A DNA stretch of 48,299 bases from Desulfuromonas sp. (GTDB lineage: Bacteria > Desulfobacterota > Desulfuromonadia > Desulfuromonadales > Geopsychrobacteraceae), in assembly GCA_002869695.1 (NCBI GenBank), contig PKUD01000217.1, forward strand, positions 1 to 48,299, written 5' to 3'. The number at the start of each line of letters is the position of its first letter. The stretch's first letter is position 1. Shown here piece after piece: positions 11,320-21,288 of the stretch. The notes beneath the pieces were generated by a model. It saw only the letters and a program-made list of their open reading frames with translations. It had not been told where the DNA came from and searched no databases. The position numbers were made by a program, and so were the translations under genes.

Positions 11320-11853
11320 TTATTTAATCAGACTGACTGATTGGGGAACATCATGTTCGTCAAATTCCACTTCGATCTGCTCACCGCGGGATGTGGGGAG
11401 ATTTCTGCCGATATAGTCGGGTCGGATCGGCAGCTCACGGTGACCACGATCGATCAGGATCGCCAGCTGAATCGTGCGGGGGCGACCGAGATCAACCAGG
11501 GCATCCATCGCGGCGCGGATCGTGCGGCCGGTGAAAAGGACATCATCCACCAGCACCACCTGCTTCTCACCGAGTGGGAAACGGATATCGGTCTTGCCGA
11601 CCGTAAGGTTGCCGCGCGTACCGAGATCGTCGCGGTACATGGTGATATCGATTGTCCCCAGCGGCACCATGACCCCCTCGATTTCGGCGATCTTTTTCTG
11701 CAGCTCCGCTGCCAGGTAATCGCCCCCGGTGCGGATTCCGACAAGGACCAGATCTTCGGTGCCCCGATTGCGTTCAAGAATCTCATGGGCGATCCGGGTC
11801 AGTGCTCGCTTGATTCCAGTAGAGTCAAGAATTTCAATGGGTTGGCCTGACAT
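11320..11853 (-). CDS. pyrR: PyrR, pyr operon attenuation regulator / uracil phosphoribosyltransferase
   Basis: A 177-residue PyrR. In this family the protein binds the pyr leader RNA when UMP or UTP is high and promotes termination; many members also have uracil phosphoribosyltransferase activity. The PRPP-binding loop [20 protein letters not shown] (near residues 97-116) and [12 protein letters not shown] are visible. TTGGAGG precedes the ATG. It is the first gene of the operon, and a PyrR-binding element and terminator lie in its own leader (11882-11993), so it probably autoregulates the pathway. Confidence 0.96.
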   Translation of the reverse strand: MSGQPIEILDSTGIKRALTRIAHEILERNRGTEDLVLVGIRTGGDYLAAELQKKIAEIEGVMVPLGTIDITMYRDDLGTRGNLTVGKTDIRFPLGEKQVVLVDDVLFTGRTIRAAMDALVDLGRPRTIQLAILIDRGHRELPIRPDYIGRNLPTSRGEQIEVEFDEHDVPQSVSLIK

Positions 11854-11881
11854 CTGTTTACCTCCAACAGTTTCCGGGCAT

Positions 11882-11908
11882 AAAAAAAAGCACCTGATAC
11901 GCCGGTGC
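11882..11908 (-). terminator. pyr attenuator terminator
   Basis: On the minus strand GCACC (11904-11908) pairs with GGTGC (11890-11894) across a nine-base loop and is followed by eight T (11882-11889). It ends just before the pyrR ribosome binding site. It is the intrinsic terminator that the upstream PyrR-binding element would control. Confidence 0.82.
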
Positions 11909-11956
11909 GTACAGATACTTTTGGATTTTTTTTTGGTTTTGTCGTGCCATCGGTTA

Positions 11957-11993
11957 TGCCCTTGTTAACCTCTCGGGTTAAATTAAAGGGGTG
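11957..11993 (-). promoter_or_regulatory. PyrR-binding anti-antiterminator element
   Basis: The minus-strand leader contains CCCCTTTAATTTAACC, then the loop CGAGAGG, then TTAACAAGGGC. This forms a stem-loop with the GAGAGG-type loop and flanking UUUAA/AAGGG segments known from Bacillus pyr leaders as the PyrR site. It lies between the promoter and the T-run terminator of the pyr operon. PyrR bound to UMP should stabilise it and let the terminator form. The match is by eye. Confidence 0.82.
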
Positions 11994-12019
11994 GACGAAG
12001 CATCAAATTTGTTCTGCGG

Positions 12020-12049
12020 AACTTAGCAGTTGCCGCCCGGGAAAGTCAA
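12020..12049 (-). promoter_or_regulatory. Sigma-70-type promoter of the pyr operon
   Basis: The minus strand has a -35 box TTGACT (12044-12049) and a -10-like box TAAGTT (12020-12025) with an 18-base spacer. It sits upstream of the PyrR site and attenuator and downstream of lepB, the position expected for the operon promoter. Confidence 0.65.
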
Positions 12050-12089
12050 CCGTCTTTTCACCTCAACCGGGCAGTAAGTATCAGTTGCT

Positions 12090-12716
12090 TTAATCTATCA
12101 AGCGTCCGATCCGTTCAAAACGCGGAAAATTACGCTGTGAATCCCAGGACCAGTACTTGATGAACGCCAGCCCTTTGATTTTGGAGCGTTGGACGAACCC
12201 CCAGAAACGACTGTCGTAGGAGAAATCACGGTTATCACCCATGACGAAGTAGTTCCCTTCCGGGACCTTGAGGGGACCGGTAAAATCGCGGGGACCGGCA
12301 ACGGCCGGAACGGTCTCGGGATCTTTGTGAACTTCCTGCTCCAGCAGAAACGGTTGGCCATTGACGAAAACCTGCTTGTTCTTGACCTCGACCACATCGC
12401 CCGGGATACCAACCACCCGCTTGATAAAATCGCGTCGCTGAAAATAGGACTTGCCCTCATCCTCAGGGAATTCAAAGACGATAACGTCTCCCCGTTCCGG
12501 CTGGCGCAGGGCCAGGAAGCGGCTATCGGTGAAAGGGATGTGGGTTCCGTAAATAAACTTGTTGACCAGCAGATGGTCGCCGATCAACAGGGTGTCAAGC
12601 ATCGAACCGGAAGGTATTTTGAACGCCTGAAACAAAAAGGTACGGATGATCAGTGCCAGAATAACCGCAACGATCAGCGCCTCCGACCATTCGCGATACC
12701 AGGGTTTTTTAGCCAT
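12090..12716 (-). CDS. lepB: Signal peptidase I
   Basis: A 208-residue membrane-bound leader peptidase that cleaves Sec and Tat signal peptides on the outer face of the inner membrane. One N-terminal transmembrane helix (about residues 12-30) is followed by box B IPSGSMLDTL, with the catalytic serine at 38. Box D RDFIKRVVGIPGD carries the general-base lysine at 99, and box E MGDNRDFSYDSRFWG follows. It lies eight bases downstream of lepA, a common pairing, and is followed by the pyr promoter. Confidence 0.97.
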   Translation of the reverse strand: MAKKPWYREWSEALIVAVILALIIRTFLFQAFKIPSGSMLDTLLIGDHLLVNKFIYGTHIPFTDSRFLALRQPERGDVIVFEFPEDEGKSYFQRRDFIKRVVGIPGDVVEVKNKQVFVNGQPFLLEQEVHKDPETVPAVAGPRDFTGPLKVPEGNYFVMGDNRDFSYDSRFWGFVQRSKIKGLAFIKYWSWDSQRNFPRFERIGRLID

Positions 12717-12724
12717 GACAGTCC

Positions 12725-14524
<1,800 letters not shown>

Positions 14525-14706
14525 TTAGACCTGTACGGAAAAATTGATCGGCAATAATACGCCGGCAGTTAAAAACTGCTGATTTTAGCTCGGCGACGCG
14601 CTTATTGTAAAGCACAAAGGACTTAGCCTCCCGTAAAAGTCATAAGGACCTATTTCAGACCAGGGAATTGCTGTCGCATATTTACGAAAAGCAAATGATA
14701 ATCGCT

Positions 14707-14735
14707 TGTTTGCCCGATTGGGACTGTGTTATATA
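14707..14735 (+). promoter_or_regulatory. Possible promoter before the zinc-ribbon gene and ABC operon
   Basis: TTGTTT (14707-14712), a 17-base spacer and TATATA (14730-14735) resemble a sigma-70 promoter upstream of the small zinc-ribbon gene. The -35 box is weak. The remaining sequence between lepA and this site is unassigned. Confidence 0.35.
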
Positions 14736-14794
14736 AGAAACTTCGGTCAACTCAAATATTTATTTGGTGGTTTTGCACTGCACGGAGCATCACA

Positions 14795-14950
14795 ATGAAA
14801 CGCGGCAAAAACGAGCCAATTGAACTCATCTGTCTGAAATGCCGTTATACCGAAATTGTTTATCTGCCTATCGATGACCTTCCGCGGTGTCCCAAGTGTA
14901 ATACACCGATGTCGATTTCCGAACTGCTCGATGAAGGTAAATCCTACTGA
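14795..14950 (+). CDS. Small zinc-ribbon protein
   Basis: A 51-residue protein with two CxxC knuckles (cysteines at 13, 16, 32 and 35 in LICLKCRY and LPRCPKCNTPM), as in a rubredoxin-like or treble-clef zinc ribbon. The ATG at 14795 is preceded by CGGAG and gives a compact protein; the open frame extends upstream without a ribosome binding site. It precedes the amino-acid binding protein gene by 59 bases on the same strand. I do not recognise a named family. A structural or nucleic-acid-binding role is possible. Confidence 0.7.
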   Translation: MKRGKNEPIELICLKCRYTEIVYLPIDDLPRCPKCNTPMSISELLDEGKSY

Positions 14951-15009
14951 ATCTCGTTGTCGGCAGCTTGCCGATGCCACTACTATCCCATTTTATAAGG
15001 AGGTTAACC

Positions 15010-15810
15010 ATGAAGAAGCTTACTCTGTTGATCGGCTGCCTGATGGCACTGATGTTCACTCTGCCCGGTTTTGCCGTTTCGGGCACCCTGGAAGAAATAA
15101 TGGATCGCGGCACTCTGCGGGTCGGCATGGAGCCTGGCTACATGCCTTTTGAGCTGACCAACAAAAAAGGTGAAATAATCGGCTTCGATGTTGATGTGGC
15201 AAAACGTATGGCCAAAGCCATGGGCGTCAAGCTGGAGCTGGTCAGTACTGCCTGGGATGGTATCATTCCTGCCCTGCTCACCAAGAAATTTGACATTCTG
15301 ATGTCCGGTATGACCCTGACTCAGGAACGCAACATGAAAATCAACTTTGCGGATCCCTACATCGTTATCGGTCAGTCTATCCTGCTGAAGAAAAGCCTGG
15401 AAGGCAAAGTCAACTCCTACAAGGATCTGAACGATCCTAAATACACTGTTGCCTCAAAACTCGGTACCACCGGGGAGCAGGCGACCAAGCGGATGATCCC
15501 CAGGGCCAAGTACATCTCCTACGAGACTGAGCAGGAAGGCGTTCTTGAGTTGTCCAACGGCAAAATCGATGCATTTGTTTACGATGTTCCCTTTAATGTG
15601 GTTGCCTTCGCCCAGCATGGTAAAGGCAAGATGGTTCACCTGGACCAGTCTTTTACTTATGAGCCCCTGGCTTGGGCAGTCCGCAAAGGCGACTATGATT
15701 TCATTAACTGGCTCAATAACTTCTCGAACCAGATCAAGAATGACGGCACCTACGACAAGATCTACGCCAAATGGTTCAAGGACGACGCCTGGCAGAAAGA
15801 CCTGCAATAA
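15010..15810 (+). CDS. Polar amino acid ABC transporter, periplasmic binding protein
   Basis: A 266-residue family 3 extracellular solute-binding protein (PBPb fold). The start is fixed by AAGGAGG before the ATG at 15010. A Sec signal peptide covers about residues 1-23 (MKKLTLLIGCLMALMFTLPG). The mature part opens with LEEIMDRGTLRVGMEPGYMP, the usual first strand and ligand loop, and later has GFDVDVAKRMAKAMGVKLEL and KFDILMSGMTLTQER. It heads an operon with a permease and an ATPase, so it delivers a polar amino acid to them. The specific substrate cannot be read from the sequence. Confidence 0.93.
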   Translation: MKKLTLLIGCLMALMFTLPGFAVSGTLEEIMDRGTLRVGMEPGYMPFELTNKKGEIIGFDVDVAKRMAKAMGVKLELVSTAWDGIIPALLTKKFDILMSGMTLTQERNMKINFADPYIVIGQSILLKKSLEGKVNSYKDLNDPKYTVASKLGTTGEQATKRMIPRAKYISYETEQEGVLELSNGKIDAFVYDVPFNVVAFAQHGKGKMVHLDQSFTYEPLAWAVRKGDYDFINWLNNFSNQIKNDGTYDKIYAKWFKDDAWQKDLQ

Positions 15811-15832
15811 CCTATTCGGAAGGATCTGACGA

Positions 15833-16792
15833 TTGTTAGCCACACAACGACTGTGGCCCTGGAAGCTTTTGCTTGCGGTCATCCTGATCGGGATGGCCGC
15901 AGGCATCTGGGGGGCCGTTAATCGCATCGATTATACTTGGCGCTGGAACCGGGTTCCGGACTATTTTTTCTATATCGATGAAGAGTCCCGCCAGATTCCC
16001 TTCGACGGCCGGGTCAAAAGTATCATCGAGAATGGGGATGTTACCACCGTCGCCCTGCTCTCAGAAACCGGAGAGACCGTCCAGGTAGCAATCGAAACTG
16101 AAACATTGCGGGTCACCGAAGGGGAAGAGCTCTTCGAAGGAGACATCGTCGGCTTTGCCAGCGAATGGAGCCTCGGCCCATTAATGACCGGCCTGTGGAC
16201 CACCCTGTGGCTTTCCGGCGGTGCCAGTGTCCTTGCGCTTATCATCGGAATGCTCACCGGTTTGGCCCGGATTTCGCGCAACTATACTTTGCGGGGCCTG
16301 TCGGCCCTCTATGTGGAGTTCATCCGCGGAACCCCCTTGCTGGTTCAGATTTTCATTGCTTACTTCTTTATCGGCACCGTTTTCGATCTGAGCCGGAATG
16401 TCGCCGGTATGGGCGCCCTGGCTATTTTTGCCGGTGCCTATGTCGCGGAAATCGTCCGGGCAGGCATTCAGTCGATCTCAAAGGGTCAGATGGAGGCCGC
16501 GCGTTCCCTGGGTATGAACCTGATTCAGGCGATGGTCTATATCGTCCTGCCGCAAGCCTTCAAGCGGATACTACCGCCCCTTTCAGGGCAGTTTATCAGT
16601 CTGATCAAGGACTCGTCACTGGTCTCGGTCATCGCCATAACCGACCTGACCAAATCGGGTCGTGAGATTATTACCAGCACCTTTGCCACCTTCGAGATCT
16701 GGCTGACGGTTGCGGCCATGTACCTGATCGTCACTTCGGTTCTGTCGCAACTGGTGTTCTACATGGAACGGAGGCTCGCTGTCAGTGATTAA
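15833..16792 (+). CDS. Polar amino acid ABC transporter permease with soluble N-terminal insert
   Basis: A 319-residue HisM/GltK-type permease. Typical family members are about 220-250 residues. The extra length is a segment of roughly 75 residues after the first hydrophobic helix, rich in beta-strand-like sequence ([19 protein letters not shown]), placed before [20 protein letters not shown]. The EAA loop is clear: [20 protein letters not shown]. The start is probably the TTG at 15833 with AAGGA upstream; no ATG lies near. The stop overlaps the ATPase start by eight bases. The insert could sit in the periplasm and touch the binding protein, but that is a guess. Confidence 0.92.
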   Translation: MLATQRLWPWKLLLAVILIGMAAGIWGAVNRIDYTWRWNRVPDYFFYIDEESRQIPFDGRVKSIIENGDVTTVALLSETGETVQVAIETETLRVTEGEELFEGDIVGFASEWSLGPLMTGLWTTLWLSGGASVLALIIGMLTGLARISRNYTLRGLSALYVEFIRGTPLLVQIFIAYFFIGTVFDLSRNVAGMGALAIFAGAYVAEIVRAGIQSISKGQMEAARSLGMNLIQAMVYIVLPQAFKRILPPLSGQFISLIKDSSLVSVIAITDLTKSGREIITSTFATFEIWLTVAAMYLIVTSVLSQLVFYMERRLAVSD

Positions 16793-17519
16793 AGCAACCA
16801 ATGTGACCAAGATATTTACCGGCCGTGGACAGACCGTCCGAGCTGTAGATGGCGTCTGTGCTGAGGTTGCCCAGGGAGAAGTTGTTGTCGTCATCGGCCC
16901 CTCCGGTTCGGGAAAATCGACATTTCTGCGCTGCATCAACGGCCTGGAGCAGTTTAATGCGGGCAGCATCGTTATTGACGGCGTCGACCTGGCAAACAAA
17001 AAGACCGACATCAACAAGGTCCGTGCTGAAGTCGGCATGGTGTTTCAGCAGTTCAATCTTTTTCCTCACAAGACCGTTCTGGAAAACATCACCCTGGCGC
17101 AAAAAATCGTCCGCAAGCGTGACCGGGCCGCCGCTGAGGCCAAAGCCCGCCAGCTGTTGGTCAAGGTCGGCATCGCTGAAAAAGAGATGGAATATCCGTC
17201 CCGGCTGTCCGGCGGGCAACAGCAACGGGTCGCTATCGCCCGTGCCCTGGCGATGGATCCGAAAATCATGCTGTTTGATGAGCCGACCAGCGCTCTTGAC
17301 CCTGAAATGGTCGGCGAAGTCCTCGACGTCATGAAGCAACTGGCCCGAGAAGGGATGACGATGGTCGTCGTGACCCACGAAATGGGTTTTGCCCGCGAAG
17401 TGGCCGATCGGGTCATCTTCATGGATGAAGGGAAGCTGGTCGAAGAAGGTACGCCGGAGCATTTCTTCACCGAACCTCGGGAAGAGCGTGCGAAACTGTT
17501 CCTCAAGCAGGTTCTCTAA
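16785..17519 (+). CDS. Polar amino acid ABC transporter ATP-binding protein
   Basis: A 244-residue GlnQ/HisP-type ATPase that powers the adjacent permease. Walker A is GPSGSGKST (about residues 38-46), the Q-loop is [15 protein letters not shown], the signature is [16 protein letters not shown], Walker B is [12 protein letters not shown], and the switch histidine is in VTHEMGF. It starts with a GTG at 16785, overlapping the permease stop by eight bases, with GGAGG upstream. It is the last gene of the operon and is followed by a strong terminator. Confidence 0.97.
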   Translation: MIKATNVTKIFTGRGQTVRAVDGVCAEVAQGEVVVVIGPSGSGKSTFLRCINGLEQFNAGSIVIDGVDLANKKTDINKVRAEVGMVFQQFNLFPHKTVLENITLAQKIVRKRDRAAAEAKARQLLVKVGIAEKEMEYPSRLSGGQQQRVAIARALAMDPKIMLFDEPTSALDPEMVGEVLDVMKQLAREGMTMVVVTHEMGFAREVADRVIFMDEGKLVEEGTPEHFFTEPREERAKLFLKQVL

Positions 17520-17542
17520 ACTTACAATCGATATGATTCCAG

Positions 17543-17566
17543 GGGCGCCTGTCGGCGCCCTTTTTT
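17543..17566 (+). terminator. Intrinsic terminator of the amino acid ABC operon
   Basis: A seven-base-pair GC stem GGGCGCC/GGCGCCC (17543-17549 with 17554-17560, loop TGTC) is followed by six T, about 25 bases after the ATPase stop. Confidence 0.92.
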
Positions 17567-17604
17567 ATGTATGGATCACAATTTAATAGAGACTTTTCCA
17601 TGAT

Positions 17605-18351
17605 ATGGGCCTTGTTTTAACCACCCCATCATCTATCTTTGCGCCAATGACTAGAGATCACACAACCCGAAAACAGAATCTCCGCCGAGGGGCCGCTGCT
17701 GCATGGCCGATCTGCCTCGGTTATCTCCCTATCGGCCTGGCTCTTGGCATGCTGGCGCAACAGGCCGGTCTCCCCTGGTGGGCGGTGGCGATGATGTCGG
17801 TAATGGTGTTCGCCGGCAGCGCCCAGTTTATCTGTGTTGCTATGCTGGCTGCCAACGCTTCATTGCCTGCAATCATCCTGACAACATTCGTTGTCAACCT
17901 TCGCCATACCCTGATGAGCTCGGCTCTGGCCGTCTACCTTGCCGGTGTGAGCCGGCGTTTTCTCGTCTTTTATTCCTATGGGATTACCGATGAGAGTTTC
18001 GCCGTCAATATGACCCGCTTTCGCTCTGGCGACTGGAACCGCTGGCAGGCACTGACCGTTAACCAGTTGGCCAATTCAGTCTGGATCCTGGCGACAATTA
18101 CTGGAGCTCTGGTTGGCCAATTGGTCCCCAAAGGAGCCTTCGGAATCGATTACGCGCTCACCGGCATGTTTATCTGTCTGTTGGTTTTTCAGCTCCAGGG
18201 GCGCATCTATGTCGTGACGGGATTGATCTCTGCGGCGATAGCCGTCGCGTGGTACCTGCTGGTTCCCGGTGATTCCTATATCGTCGGTGCCTCGATCTGC
18301 GCTGCGACCCTTGGATACCTGCTCAAGCGGCGCTACCGGAGGCAGAAATGA
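17605..18351 (+). CDS. azlC: AzlC family branched-chain amino acid exporter, large subunit
   Basis: A 248-residue inner-membrane protein of the AzlC family. With AzlD it exports branched-chain amino acids and their analogues. The family opening is visible in AAWPICLGYLPIGLALGMLA, followed by further hydrophobic segments and FVVNLRHTLMSSALA, a conserved family region. Two starts are possible: the ATG at 17605 and one at 17647. Neither has a strong ribosome binding site. The stop overlaps the azlD start by four bases. Confidence 0.9.
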   Translation: MGLVLTTPSSIFAPMTRDHTTRKQNLRRGAAAAWPICLGYLPIGLALGMLAQQAGLPWWAVAMMSVMVFAGSAQFICVAMLAANASLPAIILTTFVVNLRHTLMSSALAVYLAGVSRRFLVFYSYGITDESFAVNMTRFRSGDWNRWQALTVNQLANSVWILATITGALVGQLVPKGAFGIDYALTGMFICLLVFQLQGRIYVVTGLISAAIAVAWYLLVPGDSYIVGASICAATLGYLLKRRYRRQK

Positions 18352-18671
18352 CTTTTAGCGACTATCTGTTTTTGTTTGGTGGCATGGGATTGGTGACATA
18401 CCTCCCGCGTAGCCTGCCCCTGCTCTACCTCGCCCACAAAAAGATGCCGCAGTGGCTGATCGACTGGCTCGGTCTGATTCCGGTGGCAATCTTGAGTGCG
18501 CTGCTGGCCCCCACGCTTTTGACTGACGCGGCAAGTCGCAGTTTTGTTTTCGGGAAGCCGGAACTGCTGGTGGCAATTCCGACATTGATCTTTGCCTTGA
18601 AAACCCGTAGTCTCGGCTGCACTGTTCTCATCGGCATGGCGCTCTACTGGCTGGCCGGTGTCTTGATCTGA
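18348..18671 (+). CDS. azlD: AzlD family branched-chain amino acid exporter, small subunit
   Basis: A 107-residue membrane protein with three to four hydrophobic segments. It has the AzlD pattern GLVTYLPRSLPLLYL near the N-terminus and LIPVAILSALLAP in the middle. It is translationally coupled to azlC through an ATGA overlap. The pair forms an export system of the branched-chain amino acid type. Confidence 0.88.
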   Translation: MTFSDYLFLFGGMGLVTYLPRSLPLLYLAHKKMPQWLIDWLGLIPVAILSALLAPTLLTDAASRSFVFGKPELLVAIPTLIFALKTRSLGCTVLIGMALYWLAGVLI

Positions 18672-18683
18672 CGGAGCGTAGAG

Positions 18684-18980
18684 ATGAAAAAACTAACTGG
18701 AAAGCAGGCCCGATACTTGCGCGGTCTCGGACATCACTTGAACCCGGTGGTCATGATTGGCAAGGAAGAGGTCAGTGCCGCAGTCCTGGCCGCGACGGAA
18801 GAAGCTCTTGTCGCACACGAGCTGATCAAGGTCAGGCTTCAGGAAGGTTGCCTGTCCGAGCGTAAAAATGTCGCCGAAGAACTGGCCGCGGCAACCGGTG
18901 CGGCGGTCGCCCAGATTCTCGGCAGTACGATTCTTCTTTACCGCCCGACTGAAGAGAAAAAGATCAATCTGCCTGGTTAA
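18684..18980 (+). CDS. yhbY: YhbY family RNA-binding protein
   Basis: A 98-residue CRS1/YhbY (CRM) domain protein. It binds RNA and is associated with pre-50S ribosomal subunits in Escherichia coli. Visible features are LTGKQARYLRGLGHHLNPVV, the GxxG-type loop in VMIGKEEVS, and ELIKVRLQEGC. A purine-rich ACGGAGCG precedes the ATG, 12 bases after azlD. Its last four bases overlap the convergently transcribed diguanylate cyclase gene, so no terminator fits between them. Confidence 0.92.
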   Translation: MKKLTGKQARYLRGLGHHLNPVVMIGKEEVSAAVLAATEEALVAHELIKVRLQEGCLSERKNVAEELAAATGAAVAQILGSTILLYRPTEEKKINLPG

Positions 18981-20632
18981 TCCTGCCGAGAGTCAGCCAT
19001 ACACTCCCCAGAAAAGCTACAAATCCGGTTTTTTCCGCGTTGTTTGGCCCGGTACATGGCGATATCCGCCTGCTTCCAGAGAATATCCGCGTCCTGCTCC
19101 TCATCTGTGGAGACACTGAACCCGATACTCGCGCCGATATGACATTGTCGTCCGCTGATCTGAAATGGCAGCTGCAGGCTTTTGAGTATTTTTTCGGCAA
19201 GATGGTTCGCAACGTCCGCGTGTTCGACCCGGGACAGGATGATACTGAACTCGTCACCACCGGTCCGAGCCACGGTATCAGTGGAACGGACACTATGCTG
19301 CAGTCGTTCAGCGACCATGCAGAGCAGTTTGTCTCCCCCCTGGTGGCCGAAGGTGTCGTTGATCTGCTTGAAACCATCCAGGTCTACCACCATCAGCGCA
19401 AAGTGATCCCCTTCGCGGCGGGAGAGATGCAGCAAATCATTGAGCTGGTCTACAAACAGCGCTCGACTGGTCAAGCCCGTCAGATTGTCGAAAAAGGCCA
19501 TCTTCTCTAGCTCATCCTGGTGGCTCTGCTGACGGTTGCGGTTGCGATAGAACAGGAAGGAAATAAGCAGAGAGGCGAAAAAGGCAAGACCGAGAAAGAT
19601 CCATTTGAACTTTTCCAATCCGGAAAACCTGGCCGAAAGACGTTCAGCGGGGACATGCGAGATGATTTTCCACTGAACGTCGGGTGCCACCACCTGAGGA
19701 GGGGCTAAGTCCCTGGCTCTGGTTTTCTGGTAAGAGTTGCTGAAAACAGATTGCAGGTCGATTGTCGAAAATGTGAACAGACCATCCTCGGTGATGAGTT
19801 GCCCTTTCCGGGTCGGTTGCATCTGCACCCAACTCTCCGGATAGTCCCTGTAGAACAGCCTCTCCCTCCGCTCTTCAATCATGGACCCCCACTCGTCGTC
19901 GGGGTTCTCCGCAACAAGCCAGTAACCGGCCTTGTTGACCAGCATCAGCGAGCCGGATACTTTGTCGGACATTCGCCGCAGAACATCAGTAATTTCGCTG
20001 GCAAGATAGCTGATCACCAGTGATCCGCGCCAACGCTCATGGATATCATAGACAGGGGTGATGAACCTGATGATCGGACGGTAGGGAACTTCGATCTGAC
20101 CCTGATCGATATTAAGTTCCATCGGCGAGATGTAAACAGTCCCCCGCTCAAGAGGGTAGATTCCCTTCAGGTCATTGCGCTTGTCCTTGTCCTGCTCCTG
20201 CAGGAAGGCAACCGGAATGTCTCCATCCCAGCCGATCCGAAATGCCTCATGCCCGGTCTCATCCAGCAGGCGCAGATAATAATAAGCCGGTCGTACAGAG
20301 AGTAAACCGGCATATTCCCTGATCAGTTCCTGCAACTCGTCCGGCTGGTCGGTTTCCAGCCAGGCGGCCAAAGCGTTCTGTTGCGAAAACCATTGCAGAT
20401 CATAAAAAATGTGATCCATGCTGTCTGAAATCTTTGACTGATACAGTTCGACAAAGCGCTGTTCGTCATCTTCGATATGCGAAATCAACGTTGCATATTC
20501 ATTTTGAGACCAGAGATAGATGATTGTGACTGAGAAGAGATACAGAATTAACAGGGGGAACCAGAACCAGCGCCAGGCAGGACTTAAGGTGAGATATAGA
20601 TTCTTTCCACCGGACTTTTGGTCGCTGATCAT
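18977..20632 (-). CDS. Membrane diguanylate cyclase with periplasmic sensor domain
   Basis: A 551-residue signalling protein that should make c-di-GMP from two GTP. One transmembrane helix near residues 21-41 (FWFPLLILYLFSVTIIYLW) and a second (WIFLGLAFFASLLISFLFY) enclose a periplasmic region of about 290 residues, probably a Cache-type sensor. The C-terminal GGDEF domain has the intact active site TGGDEF and DLDGFKQINDTFGH. An inhibitory I-site RSTD lies five residues before GGDEF, so product inhibition is likely. No EAL domain follows. The start is uncertain: a GTG at 20713 would add 27 residues, and neither start has a strong ribosome binding site. Confidence 0.93.
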   Translation of the reverse strand: MISDQKSGGKNLYLTLSPAWRWFWFPLLILYLFSVTIIYLWSQNEYATLISHIEDDEQRFVELYQSKISDSMDHIFYDLQWFSQQNALAAWLETDQPDELQELIREYAGLLSVRPAYYYLRLLDETGHEAFRIGWDGDIPVAFLQEQDKDKRNDLKGIYPLERGTVYISPMELNIDQGQIEVPYRPIIRFITPVYDIHERWRGSLVISYLASEITDVLRRMSDKVSGSLMLVNKAGYWLVAENPDDEWGSMIEERRERLFYRDYPESWVQMQPTRKGQLITEDGLFTFSTIDLQSVFSNSYQKTRARDLAPPQVVAPDVQWKIISHVPAERLSARFSGLEKFKWIFLGLAFFASLLISFLFYRNRNRQQSHQDELEKMAFFDNLTGLTSRALFVDQLNDLLHLSRREGDHFALMVVDLDGFKQINDTFGHQGGDKLLCMVAERLQHSVRSTDTVARTGGDEFSIILSRVEHADVANHLAEKILKSLQLPFQISGRQCHIGASIGFSVSTDEEQDADILWKQADIAMYRAKQRGKNRICSFSGECMADSRQD

Positions 20633-20758
20633 TTCTGAAAATATCCCCCGGGGGAGAGGGTTTAGTAAAGATTTGTCCCTTATAAGAATAACTGAAAAAG
20701 GAAATATTACCACTTAGCCGGAGAATTAGGAGTTCCCCAGGGGGGCGCGATTATAGGT

Positions 20759-20795
20759 CGAAAAAACCGGGCGGACAGTCAAATTGTCCGCCCGG
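20759..20795 (-). terminator. Intrinsic terminator after cheW
   Basis: An 11-base-pair stem (20767-20777 with 20785-20795) is followed on the minus strand by six T (20761-20766). It begins five bases after the cheW stop and ends the chemoreceptor-cheW unit. Confidence 0.92.
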
Positions 20796-20799
20796 CGAA

Positions 20800-21264
20800 T
20801 CATGATGCTGATGAGATCTGCTGTACGACTGATATTTCATCGGTCGAAAAGACCCGGTCAATATCAAGAATGATCAGGAACTGGTCGTCCTGTTTACCCA
20901 TACCGCGGATAAATTCACTATTGAGGCGGGTGCCGATGCGCGGGGCCGGCTCGATCTGGCTGTCATCAAGTTCCAGCACCTCTTCCACCGAATCGACCAT
21001 GGCACCGACGATAATGTTTTCTTCGTTGAGCAGGACATCCATCACGACAATACAGGTCGTTTGACTGGATTCAGCTTTATCCATGCCGAATTTCAGACGC
21101 AAGTCGATGACCGGGACCACGCTGCCGCGCAGATTAATGACCCCGAGCATGAACTCCGGGCACTGCGGCACCTTGGTAACTGCGCGCAGGTCGACAATCT
21201 CCCGGGTCTTCAGGACATCAACGGCAAACTTGTCGCCGTCCAGTTTGAACGTCAAATATTCCAT
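20800..21264 (-). CDS. cheW: Chemotaxis coupling protein CheW
   Basis: A 154-residue CheW, which couples chemoreceptors to the kinase CheA in the cytoplasm. Family features are YLTFKLDGDKFAVDVLKTRE, the conserved patch FMLGVINLRGSVVPVIDLRL, and a C-terminal strand pair with FLIILDIDRVF. The ATG at 21264 has GGAGG at the right distance; the GTG just before it is too close. It lies 24 bases after the chemoreceptor gene and precedes a terminator. The two probably form a dedicated pair in one transcript. Confidence 0.94.
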   Translation of the reverse strand: MEYLTFKLDGDKFAVDVLKTREIVDLRAVTKVPQCPEFMLGVINLRGSVVPVIDLRLKFGMDKAESSQTTCIVVMDVLLNEENIIVGAMVDSVEEVLELDDSQIEPAPRIGTRLNSEFIRGMGKQDDQFLIILDIDRVFSTDEISVVQQISSAS

Positions 21265-21288
21265 CACATCCTCCCGAGCTTAGAAGCG

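Noticed and set aside
12031-12072. GCCCGG/CCGGGC pairing after lepB as a terminator
   Set aside because: The stem is interrupted by a long loop, overlaps the pyr -35 box and has no T-run.
14690-14710. Fur-box-like sequence AAATGATAATCG upstream of the zinc-ribbon gene
   Set aside because: Only one half resembles the palindrome; too weak to call.
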